DNA from: Fibrobacter sp. UWB15
GTDB taxonomy: Bacteria; Fibrobacterota; Fibrobacteria; Fibrobacterales; Fibrobacteraceae
Direction of reading: 5' to 3'
Assembly (NCBI RefSeq): GCF_900177705.1
Contig: NZ_FXBA01000004.1
Coordinates: 232,709-296,708, forward strand
Length of the DNA stretch: 64,000 bases
Part shown: one piece after another, positions 9,506 to 16,914 of the stretch
How the letters are laid out: every line of letters starts with the position of its first letter
Numbering within the stretch: the stretch's first letter is position 1
Program-made: the position numbers and the translations under genes
Notes under the pieces: generated by a model
The model's database searches: none
Told to the model about the DNA's origin: nothing
Seen by the model: only the letters and a program-made list of their open reading frames with translations

Positions 9506-10039
9506 CTACACCTTGAGGATGTCTGCTTCCTTTTCAGCGAGGAGGCTGTCGATCTGGGCAATAGCCTTGTCGGTAGCCTTCTGGATTTCGTCCTGTTGCT
9601 TTTTAACTTCGTCTTCAGGCAGTTCCTTGTTCTTCTTGAGGGCGTCGTTTGCATCGCGGCGAATGTTGCGGATAGCCACGCGGCCTTCTTCGGCATGCTT
9701 ACGGGCAATCTTTGCGAGTTCCTGACGGCGTTCCGTGGTAAGAATCGGGAGGCTCACTCGAATGCAGTTGCCGTCCTTCATTGGGGTAAGGCCGATGTTT
9801 GCTGCAAGGATAGCCTTTTCAATCGGGTCGACCATGGTCTTTTCCCACGGGGACACAAGCAGCATGCGCGGTTCGGGCACAGAAACCTTAGCCACCTGGG
9901 AAATCGGAGTCGGCGTACCGTAGTAGTCGATGCGCACGTCGTTCAGGATAGCGGGGCTAGCCTGACCAGCGCGGATCTTCGAAAATTCACGTTCGGTGGC
10001 CTCGATGGCCTTGCTCATTTTATCAGAATAATCTGCCAT
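9506..10039 (-). CDS. frr: Ribosome recycling factor
   Basis: 177 residues, slightly shorter than the usual 185. With EF-G it splits post-termination ribosomes. The core has the family patterns KIRAGQASPAIL, YYGTPTPISQVA, and RVSLPILTTERRQELAK, then the long charged C-terminal helix. First gene of the frr-uppS-cdsA run; pyrH, often its upstream neighbour, is absent because the next gene (rimO) is divergent. A TATATTTC -10-like box lies about 40 nt upstream of the ATG. Confidence 0.97.
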   Translation of the reverse strand: MADYSDKMSKAIEATEREFSKIRAGQASPAILNDVRIDYYGTPTPISQVAKVSVPEPRMLLVSPWEKTMVDPIEKAILAANIGLTPMKDGNCIRVSLPILTTERRQELAKIARKHAEEGRVAIRNIRRDANDALKKNKELPEDEVKKQQDEIQKATDKAIAQIDSLLAEKEADILKV

Positions 10040-10145
10040 AGTTTTTTGCGTGTTGAAAGGTTTTACTTACCAGTTACTAGCAGCGAAATATAGATAATTG
10101 AAATTACAGACGTAAAAAAAAGAGCATTTTTATAAGATAAAATTC

Positions 10146-10153
10146 TAAATTTG
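10146..10153 (+). promoter_or_regulatory. Candidate -10 box TAAATTTG of rimO
   Basis: The octamer matches TAnnTTTG and ends 5 nt before the rimO ATG, with no Shine-Dalgarno sequence between. This spacing would place the transcription start at or next to the start codon. No clear -33 TTTG is seen. Confidence 0.4.
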
Positions 10154-10158
10154 GCGTT

Positions 10159-11469
10159 ATGCCTACTAAAAAGCCCAAAGTTTTCGTCGTTCATTTAGGA
10201 TGTGCCAAGAACCAGGTCGATGCAGAAAACCTGGTCGGAGAAATGTTACACGCCGGTTTTGCAACTTGCGATACGGCCGCCAAAGCGGACTACATCCTGG
10301 TGAACACCTGCGGTTTTATCGAAGCTGCCAAGGAAGAATCCATCAACGCGATTCTCGCACAAATTAACGGCAAGAAGCCCAAGCAGAAGCTGATTGTGTC
10401 GGGCTGCCTTTCGGGCCGCTACGGCGACGAGCTCGTAAAGGAACTGCCCGAAGTCGATTACTGGGTGGGCACCTACAAACCGGGCGAACTTTTGAAGAAG
10501 ATGGGCATTGTTGCCCCCGCCACTTGCGACGCCGAGAACCTGCCGCGCATGAACTTGGGCGGATTCAAGCACCACGCCTACCTGAAGATTGCCGAAGGCT
10601 GCAACCGCCGCTGCGCCTACTGCGCCATTCCGCTCATTCGCGGCAAGCAGGTTTCCCGCAGCATCGAAGACATTGTTGAAGAAGCCAAGGAACTTGAAGC
10701 ACAAGGCGTCCAGGAAATCACGCTTATCGCTCAAGACACGACTTACTTCGGTCGCGAAAAGGGCAAGAAGGGCGGCACGCTCGCCCAGCTTTTACGAGCC
10801 ATTCTCGACAACACAAACATTCCGTGGATTCGCACGCTTTACTGGTACCCCATGTTCGTTGACGACGAACTTTTGGACCTGATGGCAAGCGAGCCGCGCT
10901 TGGTGAAGTACGTGGACATGCCGATTCAGCATGCGAGCGACAACGTGCTCAAGAACATGAAGCGCAATTACCGCAAAAAGGAACTCGTGGACATTCTGCA
11001 CAAGATTCGCGAGCGCATTCCGGGCGTTACGCTTCGCACCACGGTACTTGTCGGGTTCCCCGGCGAAACCCACGAAGACTTTGAGGAACTGATGGAACTG
11101 TTGGAAGACATTCAGTTCGATCACTTGGGCGGATTCGTATTCAGTCCCGAAGAAGGCACGCCCGTGATGGAAATGGACCTGCCTGCGGTCGACGAAAGCG
11201 AAGCCCGCGCAAGGCTCGATGCCGTGAACGACCTGCAAGAAGAACTCGACGCCGAGCACGCCGAGGCGATGATCGGAAAAACGGTCCGCATTATCATCGA
11301 CCAGGTTGCCGAAGAAAGCGAATACCACTTTTACGGACGCACCGAAGGCAACTCCATGGAAAACGACGATATCGTGAAGGTGCTCGAGGGTGATGCCGAT
11401 GTCGGCGAATTCCGCGATGCACTTGTGGTGGACGCCGAACCGCACGAACTGATAGTTAAGTTGGTTTAA
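10159..11469 (+). CDS. rimO: Ribosomal protein S12 methylthiotransferase
   Basis: 436 residues. A radical-SAM enzyme that adds a methylthio group to an Asp of ribosomal protein S12. The N-terminal UPF0004 domain has the three cluster cysteines C15 (LGCAKNQ), C51 (NTCGFI) and C83 (SGCLSGR). The radical-SAM cluster is C148-x3-C152-x2-C155 in GCNRRCAYCAIPLIRG. A C-terminal TRAM domain follows. The IPLIRG wording and DxEN after LGCAKN favour RimO over MiaB. It is followed directly by tRNA-Arg. Confidence 0.96.
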   Translation: MPTKKPKVFVVHLGCAKNQVDAENLVGEMLHAGFATCDTAAKADYILVNTCGFIEAAKEESINAILAQINGKKPKQKLIVSGCLSGRYGDELVKELPEVDYWVGTYKPGELLKKMGIVAPATCDAENLPRMNLGGFKHHAYLKIAEGCNRRCAYCAIPLIRGKQVSRSIEDIVEEAKELEAQGVQEITLIAQDTTYFGREKGKKGGTLAQLLRAILDNTNIPWIRTLYWYPMFVDDELLDLMASEPRLVKYVDMPIQHASDNVLKNMKRNYRKKELVDILHKIRERIPGVTLRTTVLVGFPGETHEDFEELMELLEDIQFDHLGGFVFSPEEGTPVMEMDLPAVDESEARARLDAVNDLQEELDAEHAEAMIGKTVRIIIDQVAEESEYHFYGRTEGNSMENDDIVKVLEGDADVGEFRDALVVDAEPHELIVKLV

Positions 11470-11490
11470 TTTACTATCTTTGATTCGCTC

Positions 11491-11564
11491 GCCCTTGTAG
11501 CTCAGTTGGATAGAGTGTCAGCCTCCGAAGTTGAAGGTCATGCGTTCGAATCGCATCAAGGGTA
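11491..11564 (+). tRNA. tRNA-Arg (anticodon CCG)
   Basis: Full cloverleaf: acceptor GCCCTTG with CAAGGGT (one G-U pair), D arm GCTC/GAGT, anticodon stem TCAGC/GTTGA around loop CTCCGAA giving anticodon CCG, T arm ATGCG-TTCGAAT-CGCAT, discriminator A. No CCA is encoded. It is followed at once by a terminator. Confidence 0.95.
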
Positions 11565-11565
11565 T

Positions 11566-11597
11566 AAAAAAAGGCCCCTCATTGAGGAGCCTTTTTT
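11566..11597. terminator. Bidirectional terminator
   Basis: AGGCCCCTC and GAGGAGCCT form a 9-bp stem with one mismatch and a three-base loop, with A run before and T run after. It serves tRNA-Arg on the plus strand and the outer-membrane protein gene at 11615 on the minus strand. Confidence 0.85.
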
Positions 11598-11614
11598 CAA
11601 TGCCAATGTAAGTC

Positions 11615-12628
11615 TTAGCGACCGGCAACGCCAGAGCGGGCTCTAGCCTTTTCACGTTCGCGACGACGCTTTTCGGTGTCATCCGGGAAGAGTTCCGGGA
11701 GAGCGTAACCAACGGCGATACCGAACACGATACCCGTCTTGCTCATACCCTTCGGATCCACCACACGGGAACCCCATTCGCCATCATCCCAAATGTACTG
11801 GGTATTACCTTCCAAGTCGGTCATCGGAGTTTCTAGCTTACGGAAGCTCGGGTTATCGGTTTCTGCGTCACCCGTTCCGTCATCCTTATTGTACCTGGCC
11901 GGAGTCTTGGCAAGTTTCGGAGCATAGTACATACCGATAGAGAACTGCAAGTAGTACCATTCATTGGTCAAGTAGGTAATGAGAGCATCAAACTGGAAGC
12001 CGTCCACCTTGATCAAAGCACGAACCTTGCTTTCATCGGGAATGATATCGTGGTCAAAGTAGACCGTACCGTAAGAAACAGACAAGCCCAAATGGAGCGG
12101 GTTCTTGGGGAACAGGTAGTAGTTCAAGCCGACCTTGTAACCCGTACCGCCTTCAAGTTCCCATTCGTCGAAGTCGTTGTCGGTACCCTTGGGCAAGAAT
12201 CCGAAAGAACCGTACAGAGACAAATGGAACGGCAATATGTATTCAACACCGGCACCGATGCCCATACCCATACCGGTTTCACCCATAATCGGGTAACGGG
12301 AACCCATACCGATCTGGAAAATCAGACGGTTACGGAGCCAGTCGCGGCGACGTTCGGAGTTCGCGTATTCATCGAGACGCTGCTCTTCTTCAAACTTCTT
12401 GCGTTCGGCCATTTCACGGCGCTGGGCAGAGTTAATACCGACGTCATAGACTTCTTCCTCTTCTTCGTCATCGCCGGTAGCCATGGAAGCACGCGGAGCA
12501 GCTTCACCATCATCTTCTTGAGCAGAGGCAGGGGCGGAAATGAAGCCTTCGTCGTCCTCGTCAAAGTCGTCTTGAGCCCAGGACATGAAGGCGGTTAAGC
12601 ATAAAGACAAAAGTACTTTCTTAAACAT
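11615..12628 (-). CDS. Putative outer-membrane beta-barrel protein with acidic N-terminal region
   Basis: 337 residues. Signal peptide MFKKVLLSLCLTAFMSWA, then about 60 very acidic residues (DDFDEDDEGF and later EEEEEVYD), a charged helix around 75-100, and a glycine- and aromatic-rich C-terminal two thirds typical of a small outer-membrane barrel (MGMGIGAGVEYILPFHLSLYGSFGF). It ends in a highly basic RRREREKARARSG stretch, which is unusual for a barrel terminus. No named family recognised. A TATAAT-like box lies about 20 nt before the start and GAGGC serves as ribosome-binding site. Confidence 0.7.
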   Translation of the reverse strand: MFKKVLLSLCLTAFMSWAQDDFDEDDEGFISAPASAQEDDGEAAPRASMATGDDEEEEEVYDVGINSAQRREMAERKKFEEEQRLDEYANSERRRDWLRNRLIFQIGMGSRYPIMGETGMGMGIGAGVEYILPFHLSLYGSFGFLPKGTDNDFDEWELEGGTGYKVGLNYYLFPKNPLHLGLSVSYGTVYFDHDIIPDESKVRALIKVDGFQFDALITYLTNEWYYLQFSIGMYYAPKLAKTPARYNKDDGTGDAETDNPSFRKLETPMTDLEGNTQYIWDDGEWGSRVVDPKGMSKTGIVFGIAVGYALPELFPDDTEKRRREREKARARSGVAGR

Positions 12629-12743
12629 GAAAAAGCCTCAGATTATATAATCGCATTTGCGAATATAACTTTTAAGCGCGCAAATCGCACGCAACTTAAT
12701 GTAAAAAAAGCAAAAAACACGCTTTTTGAAGGGTATTTTGGCA

Positions 12744-13529
12744 TTATTTGGCCTCAAGCAATTTCGCCTTGATAGAGCCAAGCGCGATTTCGCATTCCAT
12801 GAGGACAGGAATACGACGGTCGTCATCGGTCAACCAGATGAAAATGCGGCCTTTGGACACAAAAATTCCGTCACCATCCAGTACAGGTTCTACTTTGATG
12901 CAAGGGACTTCCCCAAGAACGCTATTGATGGTTTCGCGACCATGTACAATGACCTTAAGCTCATAGCGTTTTTTACCACTCACCGCCGAAAAACGGGAAA
13001 CCTCGCCCACCTTGAGCGGGAGTGTACGCACCAGGTAGAACGCCGACATGATACTGTGTTCTTCGCCCTGAATAGCAACCGCCGTATCGGCAGAGCGCTT
13101 TACCTTGCGAGTTTTCATGTCGGTAAAGACGGTATCCGAGAGCCAGGCCTTTTCGCCCTTGCGGTCAAAACGAATTACGGAGGTGTTGTGGAACGTACCC
13201 TCGTGCAGGCGCTTGCGGAACACTTCGGTCATGAGGCCCTTGTTGCGTACGCGGGTGTACACCGTATCGTTGACCGGGTAGATTCGATTGATGGTCTTGT
13301 TGCCCGTCGCATACGTCAAGAATTCCGTCTTGCCATCCAAAGTCGGACGAACTTCGAGCGTCGCAGAACCAGCCGTAATGAACCCCCAACCAAGGCTGAA
13401 GGTCAGCTTTTCGCCCTTCATCCACGGGGCGTTGACCTCAGGAAGGTCGGGTTCACCGGCACAGGCAAAAGACAGCGCAAAGAGCAGCGCCGCGGTTAGA
13501 CGAGGGAAGCGTAAGGAACGAAAAAGCAT
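12744..13529 (-). CDS. DUF3108 domain protein, exported
   Basis: 261 residues with a signal peptide (MLFRSLRFPRLTAALLFALSFACA). The mature part fits DUF3108: early KGEKLTFSLGWGFITAGSATLEV, central strand patterns, and late IWLTDDDRRIPVLMECEIALGSIKAKL. Members are periplasmic or outer-membrane-facing beta proteins of unknown function. The Cys in FACA might be a lipobox but lacks the usual Gly/Ser context. It lies downstream of purE on the same strand, separated by a heptamer repeat array. Confidence 0.8.
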   Translation of the reverse strand: MLFRSLRFPRLTAALLFALSFACAGEPDLPEVNAPWMKGEKLTFSLGWGFITAGSATLEVRPTLDGKTEFLTYATGNKTINRIYPVNDTVYTRVRNKGLMTEVFRKRLHEGTFHNTSVIRFDRKGEKAWLSDTVFTDMKTRKVKRSADTAVAIQGEEHSIMSAFYLVRTLPLKVGEVSRFSAVSGKKRYELKVIVHGRETINSVLGEVPCIKVEPVLDGDGIFVSKGRIFIWLTDDDRRIPVLMECEIALGSIKAKLLEAK

Positions 13530-13539
13530 AAAAGATTAG

Positions 13540-13609
13540 GTGTGAGGTGTGAAGTGTGAGGTGTGAAGTTTCTAACTACACATTCAACACTCCACATTCC
13601 ACATTGTGT
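13540..13609. repeat. Heptanucleotide tandem array, ten units
   Basis: From 13540 the sequence keeps a 7-base period: GTGTGAG, GTGTGAA, GTGTGAG, GTGTGAA, GTTTCTA, ACTACAC, ATTCAAC, ACTCCAC, ATTCCAC, ATTGTGT. The second half is a degenerate inverted copy of the first, so the array could fold as a hairpin. It ends on the purE stop codon. Confidence 0.85.
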
Positions 13610-14088
13610 TACCCTTCGATGTCTCCGAGGCTCTTGCGGTAGGCGACGAGCTTTTCGCGGACGCTTGCATCGGAGAGGGCGACGATGTGGGCGGCGAGGT
13701 AACCGGCATTCTTGCCGTTGCCGATGCCGACCGTTGCCACCGGGATTCCCGGGGGCATCTGCACGATAGAGTGCAGGGCATCGACGCCGTTGAGCGGGCC
13801 GCCGGCGCAGGGCAGGCCAATGACCGGAAGAATTGTGTGCCCTGCGAGCACGCCCGGAAGGGCTGCAGCGAGGCCAGCAACACCGATGAGGACCTGGAGG
13901 CCTCGCCCGGCGGCTTCGCGAGCATACTTCGCGGTGGCGTTCGGGGTGCGGTGAGCAGAGAGGATGTTGTATTCCCACACGATGCCGAAGCTGTCGAGCA
14001 CGGCGGTAATCTTATCTACAGTTTCCTGGTCGGACTTGCTACCCGCAACGATACCGACCTTTGCATTCGGAACTTCATTAATCTGCAT
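13609..14088 (-). CDS. purE: N5-carboxyaminoimidazole ribonucleotide mutase
   Basis: 159 residues. Class I PurE converts N5-CAIR to CAIR in purine synthesis. The motif GSKSDQET, the EYNILSAHRTPNAT loop and GLAAALPGVLAGHTILPVIGLP are diagnostic. The start at 14088 (MQINEVPNAK) has AAGGAA about 7 nt upstream and gives the normal length; a longer frame to 14169 runs through a repeat element and is rejected. It follows purD on the same strand with 117 bp between, so the two may be coexpressed. Confidence 0.96.
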   Translation of the reverse strand: MQINEVPNAKVGIVAGSKSDQETVDKITAVLDSFGIVWEYNILSAHRTPNATAKYAREAAGRGLQVLIGVAGLAAALPGVLAGHTILPVIGLPCAGGPLNGVDALHSIVQMPPGIPVATVGIGNGKNAGYLAAHIVALSDASVREKLVAYRKSLGDIEG

Positions 14089-14151
14089 TTTTATTTCCTT
14101 GTTCAAATCATACAACAGAGCGCTTTCGATAAGCAAAACGCCCTTAAGCAA

Positions 14152-14190
14152 GAGATCCTTCGACTTCACTTCGTTTCGCTCAGGATGACA
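14152..14190. repeat. Intergenic element of the GATCC...GGATGACA type
   Basis: AGATCCTTCGACTTC through CTCAGGATGACA, an imperfect inverted repeat of a kind scattered in many bacterial chromosomes. It fills most of the purD-purE gap. Related relics occur at 27100 and 44889. Confidence 0.6.
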
Positions 14191-14205
14191 CGTTTGGGGA
14201 TTTTC

Positions 14206-15492
14206 TTACTTTTTCGCCAGTCGGGCCAAACCCTTCTTGCCGATGTCCTTGCGGTAGAACTTGCCTTCGAACTGAACCTTTTCGGCGGCTTCGTACGCGA
14301 TGTCAAGCGCAGCCTGGAGCGTTTCGCCATGGCCCACCACGCCGAACACGCGGCCACCGTTAGTCACCAGCTTGCCGTCCACCATCTTGGTACCGGCATG
14401 GAGCACCTGGGCGCCGTTCTTTTCGGCTTCTTCGATACCCGTCACGACCTTGCCCTTTTCGTAAGAGCCCGGATAACCGGCGCTTGCAAGCACGACGATT
14501 GCGGAGTTGCCCTTCGGAGCCTTCGGGGCACCGAGCTTTGCGAGTTCGCCCTTTTCGGCAGCGTCGAACAACGCGAGCACATCACCGTCGTAGAGCGGGA
14601 GCACAATCTGGCATTCGGGGTCGCCGAGGCGGCAGTTGTATTCCACGACCTTCGGGCCCTTCGCAGTCACCATGATGCCCACGTAGAGCACGCCCGTGTA
14701 AGGCTTGCCTTCGGCGGCCATACCCTTGAGGGTCGGTTCGATAATCGTCTTCTTCACTTCGTCGAGGAGAGCGTCCGTCACCACCGGAGCCGGGCTGTAG
14801 GCGCCCATGCCACCCGTGTTCGGGCCCTTGTCGTCATCGAAGACGCGCTTGTGGTCCTGGGCAGAAGAGAGGATCACGTAGTCCTTGCCGTCGCAAACCA
14901 CGAAGATGGAGGCTTCTTCGCCGTCCATGAATTCTTCGATCACGACCGTCTTACCGGATTCGCCAAAGACGGCCTTGTCGCCGAGCATTTCTTCGACAGC
15001 GTCGTTTGCTTCCTTGTCGGTCATGCAGACGATAGCGCCCTTGCCTGCAGCGAGGCCCGAAGCCTTCACCACGATCGGAGCCGGGTGTTCGGCGAGGAAC
15101 TTCTTGGCGGAGGCGAGATCGGTGAAGGTCTCGAAGGCTGCCGTCGGCACGTTGTACTTCTTCATGATATCCTTGCTGAAGGCCTTGGAGCCTTCGAGCG
15201 CGGCAGCAGCCGCAGTCGGGCCGAAAGCGCGCAGCCCGCGACGGCGGAATTCATCCACCACGCCCGCGACCAGCGGAATTTCGGGGCCGATGACCGCGAG
15301 GTCAATATGCTCTGCTACGGCGAGGTCAGCAATGGCCTTCGGGTCGGCCACATCCACCGGCACGCACTTGCCGAGATTTGCCATGCCCGGGTTGCCCGGA
15401 GCGCACACGAGAGTGTCGCACAGCGGCGACTTCTTGACTGCAAGAGCGATGGCATGTTCGCGACCACCGCTACCAACGACGAGAATATTCAT
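14206..15492 (-). CDS. purD: Phosphoribosylamine-glycine ligase (GAR synthetase)
   Basis: 428 residues, ATP-grasp ligase joining glycine to phosphoribosylamine in purine synthesis. N-terminal MNILVVGSGGREHA, then GPEIPLVAGVVDEF, the ATP-grasp region VVKASGLAAGKGA and the substrate motif NTGGMGAYSPAP, with EYNCRLGDPECQ near the metal site. The start at 15492 has AAAGGA 8 nt upstream; the frame extends to 15669 without support. A TGTTCGGAA palindrome lies about 90 bp upstream. Confidence 0.97.
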   Translation of the reverse strand: MNILVVGSGGREHAIALAVKKSPLCDTLVCAPGNPGMANLGKCVPVDVADPKAIADLAVAEHIDLAVIGPEIPLVAGVVDEFRRRGLRAFGPTAAAAALEGSKAFSKDIMKKYNVPTAAFETFTDLASAKKFLAEHPAPIVVKASGLAAGKGAIVCMTDKEANDAVEEMLGDKAVFGESGKTVVIEEFMDGEEASIFVVCDGKDYVILSSAQDHKRVFDDDKGPNTGGMGAYSPAPVVTDALLDEVKKTIIEPTLKGMAAEGKPYTGVLYVGIMVTAKGPKVVEYNCRLGDPECQIVLPLYDGDVLALFDAAEKGELAKLGAPKAPKGNSAIVVLASAGYPGSYEKGKVVTGIEEAEKNGAQVLHAGTKMVDGKLVTNGGRVFGVVGHGETLQAALDIAYEAAEKVQFEGKFYRKDIGKKGLARLAKK

Positions 15493-15582
15493 AAGCGAGT
15501 CCTTTACTGTTACGGAGGATAATGTAGAAAAAATGCAGGGAGCGAAAAAAAAGCTCTCATGTGACAAGCCCTTAATTTGAGT

Positions 15583-15601
15583 TGTTCGGAATTTCCGAAC
15601 A
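15583..15601. promoter_or_regulatory. Palindrome upstream of purD
   Basis: TGTTCGGAATTTCCGAACA has 9-base complementary arms around a single central T. It lies 91 bp before the purD start and just after the stop of the gene at 15612. No T run follows on the minus strand, so an operator is somewhat more likely than a terminator. Confidence 0.35.
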
Positions 15602-15611
15602 GTTGACGAGA

Positions 15612-16844
15612 CTAAATTTTTTCCAGTTCGTCTCTCATGGCGGGGCGATTCTTGAACCGCGACAGCCAAGATATTTTCAGCCGGTTGACTTCCGGGAGGC
15701 CGCCTTCGTACTTGAGCAGTTCGCCCGCTTCACGGACAACATTCCTGTATTCCTTACGGTTGCTGGCACGTTCCATTGCACCATCCAGATATTCCACGAA
15801 CATCTTGACAAATTCCGCATTGTACTTGGGGCAGAGCGCCTTTCCGTAACGCTTGAAATAAAAAAAGCTCGGCCCAATCGAAAACACCCTGCAAAAAGTC
15901 GCATAGAGTTCATCCGTCATGTTTTCGTACGCAAGGACATCCATCAAAAATTCCCGTTTGGTAATCGAATTCAACAATTCAACCAGAGCGACTTTCCACT
16001 GTTGCTTTGGAACAAAGTCCTTGTACTCCTTGTAAAAATCCATTCTGGATTGCGCAACAACCATCGTTTTCAGCATGTCGCCGAACTTTTCTGTTTGGCC
16101 CGTCGCACGGTACATTTCTTTCAACTTGGCATGGACCTTTTCTGCAAGCCCCGACCAGTTTTTATGAGTATCCAGCAAGTGCCTTAGGCAATTCTCGGCT
16201 TCTTCGAAATTCGATTCTTCTACCAAAATATCGAACAGCAAAAAGGCGGAATCCGTAAATGTCGCGTAGCCGGCAAGATATTTCTTGACTTCGGAATTAT
16301 CCATTTTCAGTTTACGCATTACGGTAGCGCGTGAACGGGCCCAGCCCCCAATGCGGTACGAGCGGATACTGTCACTCTGTTTTTCACTTTCGATAATCTT
16401 GTCGAAATACTTGAGTTTCGCCTTCAGGTCGGCCACACTGTTGAACGCCTCGTTGTACACATCCCACAGTTCGCCTTCCACAAGCCACATTTCCGTTTTC
16501 AGGATGTTGTTCTCTATCCACTTGCGGCATTCGGTAACGACATCGGCCGACGCCGTATTCAGGAAAAGCATCCAAAGGTTCTTGAATTCCGGCAGGAGAA
16601 TCGACATTTCGCCGTTCGAGTCGTCAATGTTCAGGTTCCCGAGCTTTTTCGTGAAATGGACCAGGACCTTCTTGGCGCCGTCATTGTTTACAAACAGGCG
16701 TAGCCTTTCGATTCGCTCGAAAAGATTCAGCATGTCGTTCATGAAATAGCGCGCGTCGCGGTAAGCGATAAGGCCACCGTCGCGATACCTGCGGACGATG
16801 CTATCGAACTGGGCGGTAAGATCTTCAAGTTTTAGCGGTTGCAT
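15612..16844 (-). CDS. Hypothetical helical cytosolic protein
   Basis: 410 residues, no signal peptide or membrane segment. It is rich in Leu, Lys, Glu and Tyr with a spacing that suggests stacked helical repeats (for example LRHLLDTHKNWSGLAEKVHAK), but no TPR or HEAT consensus is clear enough to call. The start at 16844 (MQPLKLEDL) has GGGAA 5 nt upstream; an ATG at 16859 is an alternative. Function unknown. It lies between purD and the accessory island, downstream of the AlbA_2 protein gene on the same strand. Confidence 0.65.
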   Translation of the reverse strand: MQPLKLEDLTAQFDSIVRRYRDGGLIAYRDARYFMNDMLNLFERIERLRLFVNNDGAKKVLVHFTKKLGNLNIDDSNGEMSILLPEFKNLWMLFLNTASADVVTECRKWIENNILKTEMWLVEGELWDVYNEAFNSVADLKAKLKYFDKIIESEKQSDSIRSYRIGGWARSRATVMRKLKMDNSEVKKYLAGYATFTDSAFLLFDILVEESNFEEAENCLRHLLDTHKNWSGLAEKVHAKLKEMYRATGQTEKFGDMLKTMVVAQSRMDFYKEYKDFVPKQQWKVALVELLNSITKREFLMDVLAYENMTDELYATFCRVFSIGPSFFYFKRYGKALCPKYNAEFVKMFVEYLDGAMERASNRKEYRNVVREAGELLKYEGGLPEVNRLKISWLSRFKNRPAMRDELEKI

Positions 16845-16914
16845 GGTTATTCCCGGCATCAAGTCTTCAAAGAATATGTTCTGTTTTTATTTGCTCCGTT
16901 GGGGACTATTTTAT

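Noticed and set aside
13540..13609. CRISPR-like or coding repeat
   Set aside because: The unit is 7 bp without spacers and is frame-incompatible with coding use; treated as a heptamer array.
14089..14169. Longer N terminus of purE
   Set aside because: It would translate part of an intergenic repeat; the start at 14088 has AAGGAA and gives the normal family length.
13606..15522. 638-residue plus-strand frame opposite purD and purE
   Set aside because: Antisense to two certain enzymes; its composition is a reverse-complement artefact of GC-rich third positions.
15493..15669. Longer N terminus of purD
   Set aside because: The extra 59 residues are not part of PurD, while ATG 15492 has a good ribosome-binding site and the standard start MNILVVGSGG.
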